From NCBI GenBank assembly GCA_045546915.1, contig JAZQDU010000014.1, positions 1 through 11,791 of the forward strand: a stretch of DNA of 11,791 nt, written 5' to 3'. The notes below the pieces were generated by a model, which saw nothing but the letters and a program-made list of their open reading frames with translations, did no database searches and was not told the DNA's origin. This document shows, piece by piece, positions 5,887 through 11,791 of this stretch. The position numbers and the translations under genes are program-made. The stretch's first letter is position 1. The number at the start of each line of letters is the position of its first letter. Origin of the DNA: UMGS172 sp045546915. Lineage in GTDB: Bacteria > Bacillota > Clostridia > Oscillospirales > Acutalibacteraceae.

Positions 5887-6597
5887 ATGAAATTTATCAC
5901 TGTTAAAACTTATGAAGAGTTAAGCAAAATTGCAGCAGACATTATTGCAGCACAGGTTATTATGAAACCTGATTGCGTTTTGGGTCTTGCTACCGGTTCT
6001 ACCCCTGTTGGAACATATCAGAAACTTGCTGAGAAAAACAAAGCAGGCGAAATTGATTTTAAAGATGTTACAACCGTAAACCTTGACGAGTACGCAGGTC
6101 TTCCCGGTACACATGACCAGAGTTACCGTTATTTTATGAACAAAAATCTTTTCGATAATATCAATATTGATAAGGCAAACACCTATGTTCCTTGCGGTAC
6201 TGCTGAAGACCTCGAAAAAGAGGGTAAAGAGTACGATGCTCGCATTAAAGAGTTTGGCGGTATCGACCTTCAGTTGCTCGGTATCGGTGTTGATGGTCAC
6301 ATCGGTTTCAACGAGCCCGACGATTTCTTCACCGCTGCTACTCACCCCGTAGTGCTTGACCCCTCGACTATCGAAGCAAATGCACGTTTCTTTGCATCGG
6401 CTGACGATGTTCCCAAAAAGGCTATCACAATGGGTATGATGTCGATTATGCAGGCTAAGAAAATCCTTCTTGTTGCCAACGGTAAAAACAAATATGATAT
6501 TTTGATGGCTTCTATCAACGGCCCCGTTGACCCCAAGGTTCCTGCTTCAATTCTCCAACTCCATCCTGACGTAACCGTTATTTACAGCGAAGTATAA
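5887..6597 (+). CDS. nagB: Glucosamine-6-phosphate deaminase
   Basis: NagB converts glucosamine-6-phosphate to fructose-6-phosphate and ammonia (reversible), feeding amino sugars into glycolysis. The 236-residue product is close to the short Bacillus-type NagB (about 240). Visible motifs are LATGSTPVGTY (34-44), which binds the sugar phosphate, NLDEYAGL with Asp67, and GIGVDGHIGFNEP (132-144), whose Asp136, His138 and Glu143 correspond to catalytic Asp141, His143 and Glu148 of the E. coli enzyme. STIEANARFF follows as expected. AAGGAG lies 7 bases before the ATG, and only 14 bases separate it from the upstream HTH-GlmM gene, so the two are co-transcribed. NagB competes with its operon partner for the same metabolite, placing both branches under one promoter. 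A strong terminator closes the operon. Confidence 0.97.
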   Translation: MKFITVKTYEELSKIAADIIAAQVIMKPDCVLGLATGSTPVGTYQKLAEKNKAGEIDFKDVTTVNLDEYAGLPGTHDQSYRYFMNKNLFDNINIDKANTYVPCGTAEDLEKEGKEYDARIKEFGGIDLQLLGIGVDGHIGFNEPDDFFTAATHPVVLDPSTIEANARFFASADDVPKKAITMGMMSIMQAKKILLVANGKNKYDILMASINGPVDPKVPASILQLHPDVTVIYSEV

Positions 6598-6614
6598 TTA
6601 TTCTTTTTAAAACT

Positions 6615-6660
6615 AACAACCGCAAAGCATCATGATGCTTTGCGGTTGTTTTTTATTTTT
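6615..6660 (+). terminator. Intrinsic terminator of the glmM-nagB operon, 36-base perfect palindrome
   Basis: Bases 6615-6650 are a perfect palindrome with its centre between 6632 and 6633 (GCATCA/TGATGC at the middle), so the RNA folds into a long stem closed by CATG. A T-rich tail runs through 6660. The stem begins 17 bases after the nagB stop. On the minus strand it also lies just past the stop of the 6653-6892 gene, whose last codons overlap the tail, but the T-run on that side is poor. Confidence 0.93.
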
Positions 6661-6892
6661 CCTCTTCTTCATTATGTTCGGGTTTGGGCCCAAAAATCAG
6701 ATAATCAGCCGAGCACGACAACGTGTGGCAGATTAAAGCCAACACTTCTATCGAAGGATTTGTATCGGTTTCGTAACGGGCATAAGTATTTCGTTTCATG
6801 CCTAATATGGCACTTAACTGCTCCTGCGTGTATCCGAATTTATTTCTGATTCCTTTTAGCCTTTCGTTAAACCCTTTTTTTGTAAAATACAT
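6653..6892 (-). CDS. Small XRE-family transcriptional regulator
   Basis: The 79-residue protein is little more than a Cro/C1 helix-turn-helix: residues 8-65 contain NERLKGIRNKFGYTQEQL, turn, and recognition helix MKRNTYARYE, followed by the usual SADYLIFG ending of the domain and an acidic tail (NEEEEK). The start at 6892 (MYFTKKGF) was chosen for GGAG 7 bases upstream; the frame stays open to 7039, but that extension is Cys/Phe-rich and crosses an inverted-repeat element, so it is judged noncoding. It has no sensor domain and would act as a dimer on DNA. It is transcribed convergently to nagB. Its target is unknown; an inverted repeat (6915-6940) in its own leader is a candidate autoregulatory site. 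It is not a close copy of the HTH on the GlmM fusion. Confidence 0.85.
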   Translation of the reverse strand: MYFTKKGFNERLKGIRNKFGYTQEQLSAILGMKRNTYARYETDTNPSIEVLALICHTLSCSADYLIFGPKPEHNEEEEK

Positions 6893-6914
6893 ACAATCAC
6901 TCCAAAAACAAAAA

Positions 6915-6940
6915 GTGTGTGCAACCAAAATTACACACAC
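6915..6940. repeat. Inverted repeat GTGTGTG-N12-CACACAC upstream of the small regulator
   Basis: Bases 6915-6921 and 6934-6940 are exact inverted copies 12 bases apart, starting 23 bases upstream of the regulator's ATG. It could be an operator for the regulator itself or a leader hairpin. Low sequence complexity makes a chance origin possible. Confidence 0.4.
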
Positions 6941-6965
6941 CGAAAAACGCATAACCCCGATTGTC

Positions 6966-7110
6966 GCCAAACAAACTCGAAAAAAAGGAGGTAAAAACCG
7001 CACATTAATCCGATGAGGTCTGCGTTTTTGCAAAGTCATAAGATTAATATGCCTTAAAAAGATAGTAGTATCCCTTGGTTTTTACAAATTTCCTTTTTAG
7101 TTTGTTTGGC
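6966..7110. repeat. 145-base noncoding element bounded by 34-base imperfect inverted repeats
   Basis: Bases 6966-6999 and 7077-7110 are inverted copies of equal length. The outer 12 bases (GCCAAACAAACT) and the inner 9 (GTAAAAACC) match perfectly; the 13 between them match at 5 positions. The 77-base interior has no plausible gene (a 14-codon ATG frame at 7013 only) and contains ATTAATC/GATTAAT as a second inverted pair. No target-site duplication is visible at the ends. The element lies in the 331-base gap upstream of the small XRE gene. It may be a MITE-like insertion or a structured leader. Confidence 0.6.
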
Positions 7111-7185
7111 ATTAATAGTTTATCACATATTAAGTGAATTTACAATAGTTTTGTTAACATAACGCACAAAAACATTAAAAATAAA

Positions 7186-7219
7186 CAAAACCGCTGTGCA
7201 TCAAACGATACACAGCGGT
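7186..7219 (-). terminator. Intrinsic terminator of the glycosyltransferase gene
   Basis: In the minus-strand transcript, 7219-7207 pairs with 7202-7190: 13 pairs with one U-G wobble, core ACCGCTGTG/CACAGCGGT, around a four-base loop. It is followed by TTTTGTTTATTTTT. It begins four bases after the stop codon. Confidence 0.88.
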
Positions 7220-7223
7220 AATT

Positions 7224-9113
7224 TTAATTTTTCGATTTATAGTCGTTCACAAGTTTTTGGACCTTTTCACTGCTTTTTTCGATAAGTTCGGAATAAATCG
7301 TGTTTTGCTGTCCCCAAATGGTTGACTGCAAATCCTCCTTGTGTCCTACGAGGAAGGGTGCCGTTGTCAGCACTCGCAATGATTTATTCTCAAGATATCG
7401 GTCAATGGCGTTTGTCTCGGTATTGTGGTCAATCTCATTCCAATCAGCAATAAGTTCCATCGCTTTAGGTGTATAGAGATTAAACACCATACTTATCATA
7501 CGGTCAAGATATACAAGTTGCTCGTCTTTGTGCTCAACGCACCCAAGCACCTTTACCCTGCCGACATCAGCCATAATGCCTGAGAACACATCCCAATCAG
7601 AATTCGCCACCATATAGTCGCTAATATTGGCAAAACGTTTATCAAAATCCTCAGGGAAGAACACGTCGTCCTCGCAAACAAGCAACTTTTTAAGGCCTAA
7701 CTCAAGCGCCTTCTTACACATGAACTTATAACTCATAGCACAGCCTACCCAACCAAGGTTATGCTTTAACCCGGGGAAGAACTGGAAACCGTACTTGTTG
7801 TCCTCCGAAAACGCCTCTCTGCGTGCTGTGCATTCGGGCAAACTAAGGCAGACAAGGTTATTCTTGAACTCAATAAAGTTACCGAATTTATCATAAAACT
7901 CATCAAAAGTTATGCACTCATTAGCAAGCAAGAACCTTGCCATATAAAACTCAAGCGCATTTGCTCTGTCGGCAAGCAATTCGTTATTGGCTTTAACCTT
8001 TGCAACACGCTCTTCCTCATGAGACAGCCAGTATCCTACACGTTCGCACAGCGCATCGACATCGTCAACATTAACAAAATCAACAATGCCCTCAAGACGT
8101 TTTTCTTCCTCAGGGTCAGAACTGCGCTCGGAAACAACCACACTGCTTCCAACCGACAAGGTTTCATAAATTCGGGTGGTTTCAAGCAAGGCATTCGCGT
8201 AATAGTGAATATTTATAACCACTTTTGCCTTTTGCATCTCGGCATAAAGTTCAGCACCGAATTTATCGCAAATAATCTTTACGTTGTATTTTTCCTTTAA
8301 TCGGTCGAGCATTTTTTGCCTTCGCTCAATATACGGCGCACCGTAGAATAGTACGTCATATTCCTTCTCGCCATCATAAGGCTCAACAATGGGTTTTCTT
8401 GAGCAGTCTACCGGCAGATAGTAAAGTTTTGAGGCAATCGACGGGTCTTCACTAAAATAATTAATGTTAACCATCGAATAATCGAACACGGCATATGCAT
8501 TACGAAGTATGTTAAGGTATTCTTGCGTCATCCAACGTGTGCTGACGGTCTGTTCCATCTGCACAACGGTATAAAGCCTTGGAAACTCCTTCAAAAACTG
8601 CGGACAAATAATAATATAAGGTATATCCTCATAACTTTCGACCGAGTTTATGTAAATTTCACCCTTAAGACCGCACTTTGACAGACAGTCGCTGATAATA
8701 TTGGCGATATAACGGGTGTGTTCGGTGGTGATGATACCTACCCTCTCGCAATACTTCATTCTGCGGAAACCTTCGTCGCGGTCTACCACCTTATTAAAAC
8801 TGACTTTTTTCTTGTTACTTCTTTTTAAAAGCCAGATAAGTGGGTACAACAAAGTTCTCACAACCGCATAACGACGGCTGCCGTTCGGAATAAGCGTTTC
8901 CCTGACCTTATAGTATTTTGTAAGCAAGCGGTAACCCCTCGAACCGGTAAGGCGGATAATCTCGCCGTCTTTTCTGAGGCACTCACCCTGCAAAGCACGA
9001 ATATCGCGGTCACGCTCTTCAATCTGCTTTTTTAAAGTATCAATAAGACTTTTATACGAAGCATTTTGCACCTGCAACTCTTCATACTGCTTGTTGTCTT
9101 TTATATCACTCAT
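7224..9113 (-). CDS. Two-domain glycosyltransferase: coiled coil, GT-B (CgeB-like) module, GT25-like module
   Basis: The 629-residue protein has no signal peptide or clear membrane span. Residues about 5-57 are heptad-rich and charged, predicting a coiled coil. About 120-400 resembles the GT-B glycosyltransferases of the CgeB / Glyco_trans_1_2 type: YDVLFYGAPYIERRQ (252-266), then AKVVINIHYY and the donor-binding-like ETTRIYETLSVGSSVVVSE (311-329). About 418-600 resembles GT25 (LPS/collagen-type galactosyltransferases): NLVCLSLPECTARRE (419-433), GWVGCAMSYKF (454-464) and the acidic LLVCEDDVFF (477-486), which would hold the metal and sugar nucleotide. The start at 9113 has AAAGGA 7 bases upstream; an upstream 13-codon extension lacks support. 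It has its own promoter and terminator. It probably adds two sugars to a surface glycan or glycoprotein; the acceptor and sugars are unknown. Confidence 0.82.
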   Translation of the reverse strand: MSDIKDNKQYEELQVQNASYKSLIDTLKKQIEERDRDIRALQGECLRKDGEIIRLTGSRGYRLLTKYYKVRETLIPNGSRRYAVVRTLLYPLIWLLKRSNKKKVSFNKVVDRDEGFRRMKYCERVGIITTEHTRYIANIISDCLSKCGLKGEIYINSVESYEDIPYIIICPQFLKEFPRLYTVVQMEQTVSTRWMTQEYLNILRNAYAVFDYSMVNINYFSEDPSIASKLYYLPVDCSRKPIVEPYDGEKEYDVLFYGAPYIERRQKMLDRLKEKYNVKIICDKFGAELYAEMQKAKVVINIHYYANALLETTRIYETLSVGSSVVVSERSSDPEEEKRLEGIVDFVNVDDVDALCERVGYWLSHEEERVAKVKANNELLADRANALEFYMARFLLANECITFDEFYDKFGNFIEFKNNLVCLSLPECTARREAFSEDNKYGFQFFPGLKHNLGWVGCAMSYKFMCKKALELGLKKLLVCEDDVFFPEDFDKRFANISDYMVANSDWDVFSGIMADVGRVKVLGCVEHKDEQLVYLDRMISMVFNLYTPKAMELIADWNEIDHNTETNAIDRYLENKSLRVLTTAPFLVGHKEDLQSTIWGQQNTIYSELIEKSSEKVQKLVNDYKSKN

Positions 9114-9166
9114 AATAAAATCCTTTCGGAGATACTTGACGAAATTTGACATACAAAACCATTACT

Positions 9167-9195
9167 ATAATACTCCAAAATGCCCTAAAAGTCAA
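9167..9195 (-). promoter_or_regulatory. Sigma-A promoter of the glycosyltransferase gene
   Basis: On the minus strand TTGACT (9190-9195) and TATTAT (9167-9172) are 17 bases apart, an excellent match. The predicted start near 9160 gives a leader of about 47 bases. It lies downstream of the PFOR terminator, so the gene is transcribed on its own. Confidence 0.8.
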
Positions 9196-9216
9196 CTCTT
9201 TTAACTGCTTTATAAC

Positions 9217-9253
9217 CAAAACAAAACCTCCCGCGGTTTCCCGCGGGAGGTTT
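9217..9253 (-). terminator. Intrinsic terminator of the pyruvate:ferredoxin oxidoreductase gene
   Basis: In the minus-strand transcript 9253-9241 pairs perfectly with 9236-9224 (13 pairs, core CCTCCCGCGG/CCGCGGGAGG), closed by a GAAA tetraloop. TTTTGTTTTGG follows. It begins 12 bases past the stop codon. Confidence 0.95.
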
Positions 9254-9265
9254 AAGTTTGGCTTA

Positions 9266-11791
9266 TTATTTGCCGTAGAGCTCTTCGAGTTTTTCGAGGT
9301 GTGCTCTTGCATCCTTAGCACTGTCGGCTGCCTTCTGGAACAACTCTTCAGCACGCTCGGGGAACGAACGGGTGAGAGATGCATAACGTGCTTCGCCGAG
9401 GAGGAACTCTTTATAGTCCTCAGTAGCAGGCTTGGAATCGATAGTGAAAGGATTCTTGCCTTCTGCTTTGAGAGCAGGATTGAAGCGGAACATATTCCAG
9501 TAACCGCAAGCAACAGCCTTCTTCATTTCGTTCTGGCAATTTACCATACCGCCCTTAATGGAGTGCATTTCACAAGGCGAGTATGCAATGATGATGGAAG
9601 GACCGTTATAAGCCTCAGCTTCTTTAATAGCCTTCAAGGTCTGGTTGGGGTCTGCACCCATAGCAATCTGTGCTACGTATACATAACCGTAAGACATTGC
9701 GATTTCAGAAAGGCTCTTCTTAGAAATTGCCTTACCTGCAGCTGCAAACTGTGCAACCTGACCAATCTGAGAAGCCTTAGATGCCTGACCGCCGGTGTTG
9801 GAGTAAACTTCGGTATCGAATACCATGATGTTTACATCTTCACCTGCTGCCAATACGTGGTCAACACCGCCGAAGCCGATGTCGTATGCCCAACCGTCAC
9901 CACCGAAAATCCAAACGGACTTCTTGGAGAGGTATTCTTTCTCAGCAAGAACAGCGGGTGCGGTAGGACAACCTGCAGCGGCTGCTTTTTCAAGCTCTAC
10001 AATAAGAGCCTTAGTAGCGGCAGTGTTCTTCTCGCCATCTTCAACAGTTGCAAGATATTCGTCGGCAGCAGCCTTGAATTCTGCAGATGCTTTGTCAGAA
10101 GCTCTCATTTCTTCAACCTGAGCAATAAGGCGGTTTCTTATAGCCTTCTGGCCGAGGTACATACCAAAGCCGTGCTCTGCGTTATCTTCAAACAAGGAGT
10201 TAGCCCATGCAGGACCATGACCTTCCTTATTAGTGGTGTAAGGAGAAGTTGCAGCAGGGCCGCCCCAAATGGACGAACAACCGGTAGCGTTAGAAATATA
10301 CATTCTATCGCCAAACAACTGAGTGATAAGACGTGCATAAGCGGTTTCAGCACAACCTGCACAAGAGCCGGAGAACTCTAAGAGAGGTTTCTTGTACTGA
10401 GAAGCGATAAGGTTCTGTGAACCTGCAACGCCTTCCTTCTCGGTAACGTTGGCTACGCAGTAATCGAAGCTCTCCTGTTCAGCGAGCTGAGATTCCTGAG
10501 ATACCATCTTGAGTGAGTTAGTAGGACATACGCCGATACATACGCCACATCCCATACAATCGAGAGGAGATACAGCAAGAGTATAAACGTAGTCGGTCTT
10601 AACAACAGGCTTCGGAGCCTTCTTCATATTAGCAGGTGCATTTGCAACCTCGTTAGCATCAAGTGCGAAGGGACGGATAGTAGCATGAGGACATACATAA
10701 GCACACTTGTTACACTTAGCGCAGGTGTCAGGATTCCACTCAGGAACCATAACGGCAACGCCACGTTTTTCATATGCAGATGCGCCCTGCTCGAAGGTAC
10801 CGTCAGCATGGTCCATAAAGGCAGAAACGGGGAGACTGTCACCGTTCATAAGGCCAACCGGCTTCATGATGTTGTCAACCATCTTAACAAGTTTTTCTCT
10901 GCCTTCAGACTTTTCAGCAGCAGTATTATCGGTAGCATTAGCCCAACTGCTCGGAACATCAATCTTAACGAAAGCAGTAGCACCGGCATCGATTGCCTTC
11001 TCGTTCATTTCAACGATTTCTTTACCCTTCTTCATGAACTTCTGTGCTTTTTCTTTCATGTAGCCAATGGCTTCATCCTTGGGAAGAACACCGGAAAGTG
11101 CGAAGAAAGCAGACTGAAGAACGGTGTTGGTACGCTTGCCAAGACCGATTTCGGCAGCAATGTCGATAGCGTTAACGGTGTAAAGCTGAACATTGTTGTT
11201 AGCAATATATCTCTTGGCTTCAGCGGGCATATGATGGTCAAGTTCTTCAGCAGTCCACTGGCAGTTGATAAGGAACACACCGCCGGGTTTAACATCGTTA
11301 ACCATCTTGTAACCCTTGATTACATAAGAGGGGTTGTGGCAAGCAACGAAGTCAGCCTTATTGATGTAGTAAGGGCTCTTAATGGGCTTATCGCCGAAAC
11401 GAAGATGGCTGATGGTAATACCGCCGGTCTTCTTAGAGTCGTACTGGAAGTATGCCTGAACATACTTGTCGGTGTGGTCACCGATAATCTTAATAGAGTC
11501 TTTGTTAGCACCAACGGTACCGTCACCGCCAAGACCCCAGAATTTGCACTCGATGGTGCCTTCTGCTGCGGTGTTGGGTGCTTCGCTTTCTTCAAGAGAA
11601 AGATGGGTAACGTCATCGTTGATACCGATGGTGAAGTGAGCCTTGGGCTCGTCCTTCTTCAACTCATCATATACAGCAAAGATACTGGAAGGAGGAGTAT
11701 CCTTGGAACCGAGACCGTAACGGCCGCCGATAACCTTAGCGCTTCTGCCGCAAGCTGCAAGACCTGCAACAACATCGAGGTACAAAGGCTC
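9266..11791 (-). CDS. nifJ: Pyruvate:ferredoxin (flavodoxin) oxidoreductase, C-terminal part (partial)
   Basis: PFOR oxidises pyruvate to acetyl-CoA and CO2 and reduces ferredoxin, a central step of clostridial fermentation. The frame is open to the right edge, giving 841 residues of a protein usually near 1,170, so about the first third is outside. Numbering from the edge, two ferredoxin-type [4Fe-4S] motifs are at Cys357/360/363/367 (CAKCNKCAYVCPH) and Cys412/415/418/422 (CMGCGVCIGVCP). The proximal cluster ligands are Cys477 and Cys480 (CAGCAETAY) and Cys740 (SPCEMHSI). The thiamine-diphosphate motif GGDGWAYDIGFGG is near 630-642, followed by SNTGGQASKASQIG. All key residues of the visible part are present and there is no frameshift. 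It ends with tandem in-frame stops (9266-9268 and 9263-9265) and a very strong terminator. It is not in an operon with the glycosyltransferase downstream, which has its own promoter. Confidence 0.97.
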   Translation of the reverse strand, partial: EPLYLDVVAGLAACGRSAKVIGGRYGLGSKDTPPSSIFAVYDELKKDEPKAHFTIGINDDVTHLSLEESEAPNTAAEGTIECKFWGLGGDGTVGANKDSIKIIGDHTDKYVQAYFQYDSKKTGGITISHLRFGDKPIKSPYYINKADFVACHNPSYVIKGYKMVNDVKPGGVFLINCQWTAEELDHHMPAEAKRYIANNNVQLYTVNAIDIAAEIGLGKRTNTVLQSAFFALSGVLPKDEAIGYMKEKAQKFMKKGKEIVEMNEKAIDAGATAFVKIDVPSSWANATDNTAAEKSEGREKLVKMVDNIMKPVGLMNGDSLPVSAFMDHADGTFEQGASAYEKRGVAVMVPEWNPDTCAKCNKCAYVCPHATIRPFALDANEVANAPANMKKAPKPVVKTDYVYTLAVSPLDCMGCGVCIGVCPTNSLKMVSQESQLAEQESFDYCVANVTEKEGVAGSQNLIASQYKKPLLEFSGSCAGCAETAYARLITQLFGDRMYISNATGCSSIWGGPAATSPYTTNKEGHGPAWANSLFEDNAEHGFGMYLGQKAIRNRLIAQVEEMRASDKASAEFKAAADEYLATVEDGEKNTAATKALIVELEKAAAAGCPTAPAVLAEKEYLSKKSVWIFGGDGWAYDIGFGGVDHVLAAGEDVNIMVFDTEVYSNTGGQASKASQIGQVAQFAAAGKAISKKSLSEIAMSYGYVYVAQIAMGADPNQTLKAIKEAEAYNGPSIIIAYSPCEMHSIKGGMVNCQNEMKKAVACGYWNMFRFNPALKAEGKNPFTIDSKPATEDYKEFLLGEARYASLTRSFPERAEELFQKAADSAKDARAHLEKLEELYGK

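Noticed and set aside
6893..7039. 49-residue N-terminal extension of the small XRE protein
   Set aside because: The ATG at 6892 has a good GGAG site, whereas the extension crosses inverted repeats and does not resemble any XRE N-terminus.
6981..7057. Perfect AAAGGAGG followed by a 14-codon ATG frame (MRSAFLQSHKINMP) on the plus strand
   Set aside because: The ATG is more than 20 bases from the Shine-Dalgarno-like sequence, no gene follows on that strand, and the motif is part of the inverted-repeat arm.
9146..10381. 411-codon open frame on the plus strand
   Set aside because: It is antisense to the PFOR gene, overlaps the glycosyltransferase promoter and PFOR terminator, and is rich in Cys/Phe/Ser as expected for the reverse of a strong coding frame.
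1..11791. CRISPR array, tRNA, rRNA, insertion sequence or phage genes
   Set aside because: No spaced direct-repeat array, cloverleaf, transposase, integrase or phage structural protein was recognised on either strand.

Overview
The window looks like a chromosomal segment of an anaerobic, low-to-moderate-GC Firmicute of the Clostridia/Oscillospirales type. The evidence is pyruvate:ferredoxin oxidoreductase, a BspA-like leucine-rich-repeat/Ig surface protein, AAGGAG-type ribosome binding sites, sigma-A-like promoters and strong intrinsic terminators. The taxon is inferred from gene content; no rRNA marker is present.

Layout. 1-776 (+) is the 3' end of a large surface protein: one LRR unit followed by two Ig-like repeats. 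A bidirectional terminator at 787-823 separates it from a convergent 76-residue, two-helix, Cys-containing membrane protein (828-1058, -). Next comes the arginine operon argG-argH (3808 to 1148, -) with a stem-loop in its 60-base gap. The 447-base region 3809-4255 holds an argG promoter, two ARG-box-like sites, three spaced palindromes and a promoter for the rightward genes. 4256-6597 (+) is a two-gene operon: an XRE-type DNA-binding domain fused in frame to a complete phosphoglucosamine mutase (GlmM), then nagB (glucosamine-6-phosphate deaminase). It ends in a 36-base perfect palindrome terminator. On the minus strand follow a small XRE regulator (6653-6892), a gene-free stretch with a 145-base element bounded by 34-base inverted repeats (6966-7110), a stand-alone two-domain glycosyltransferase (7224-9113), and the C-terminal part of pyruvate:ferredoxin oxidoreductase (9266 to the right edge).

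How the genes connect. argG and argH perform the last two steps of arginine synthesis. GlmM and NagB both use glucosamine-6-phosphate: GlmM sends it toward UDP-GlcNAc and the cell wall, NagB toward fructose-6-phosphate. The DNA-binding domain on the GlmM polypeptide, with palindromes upstream of its own operon, suggests an enzyme-regulator that couples amino-sugar flux to transcription. This is the strongest candidate for an undescribed system here. The glycosyltransferase joins a GT-B-like (CgeB-type) module to a GT25-like module behind a coiled coil and probably builds a surface glycan. PFOR supplies acetyl-CoA and reduced ferredoxin in fermentation.
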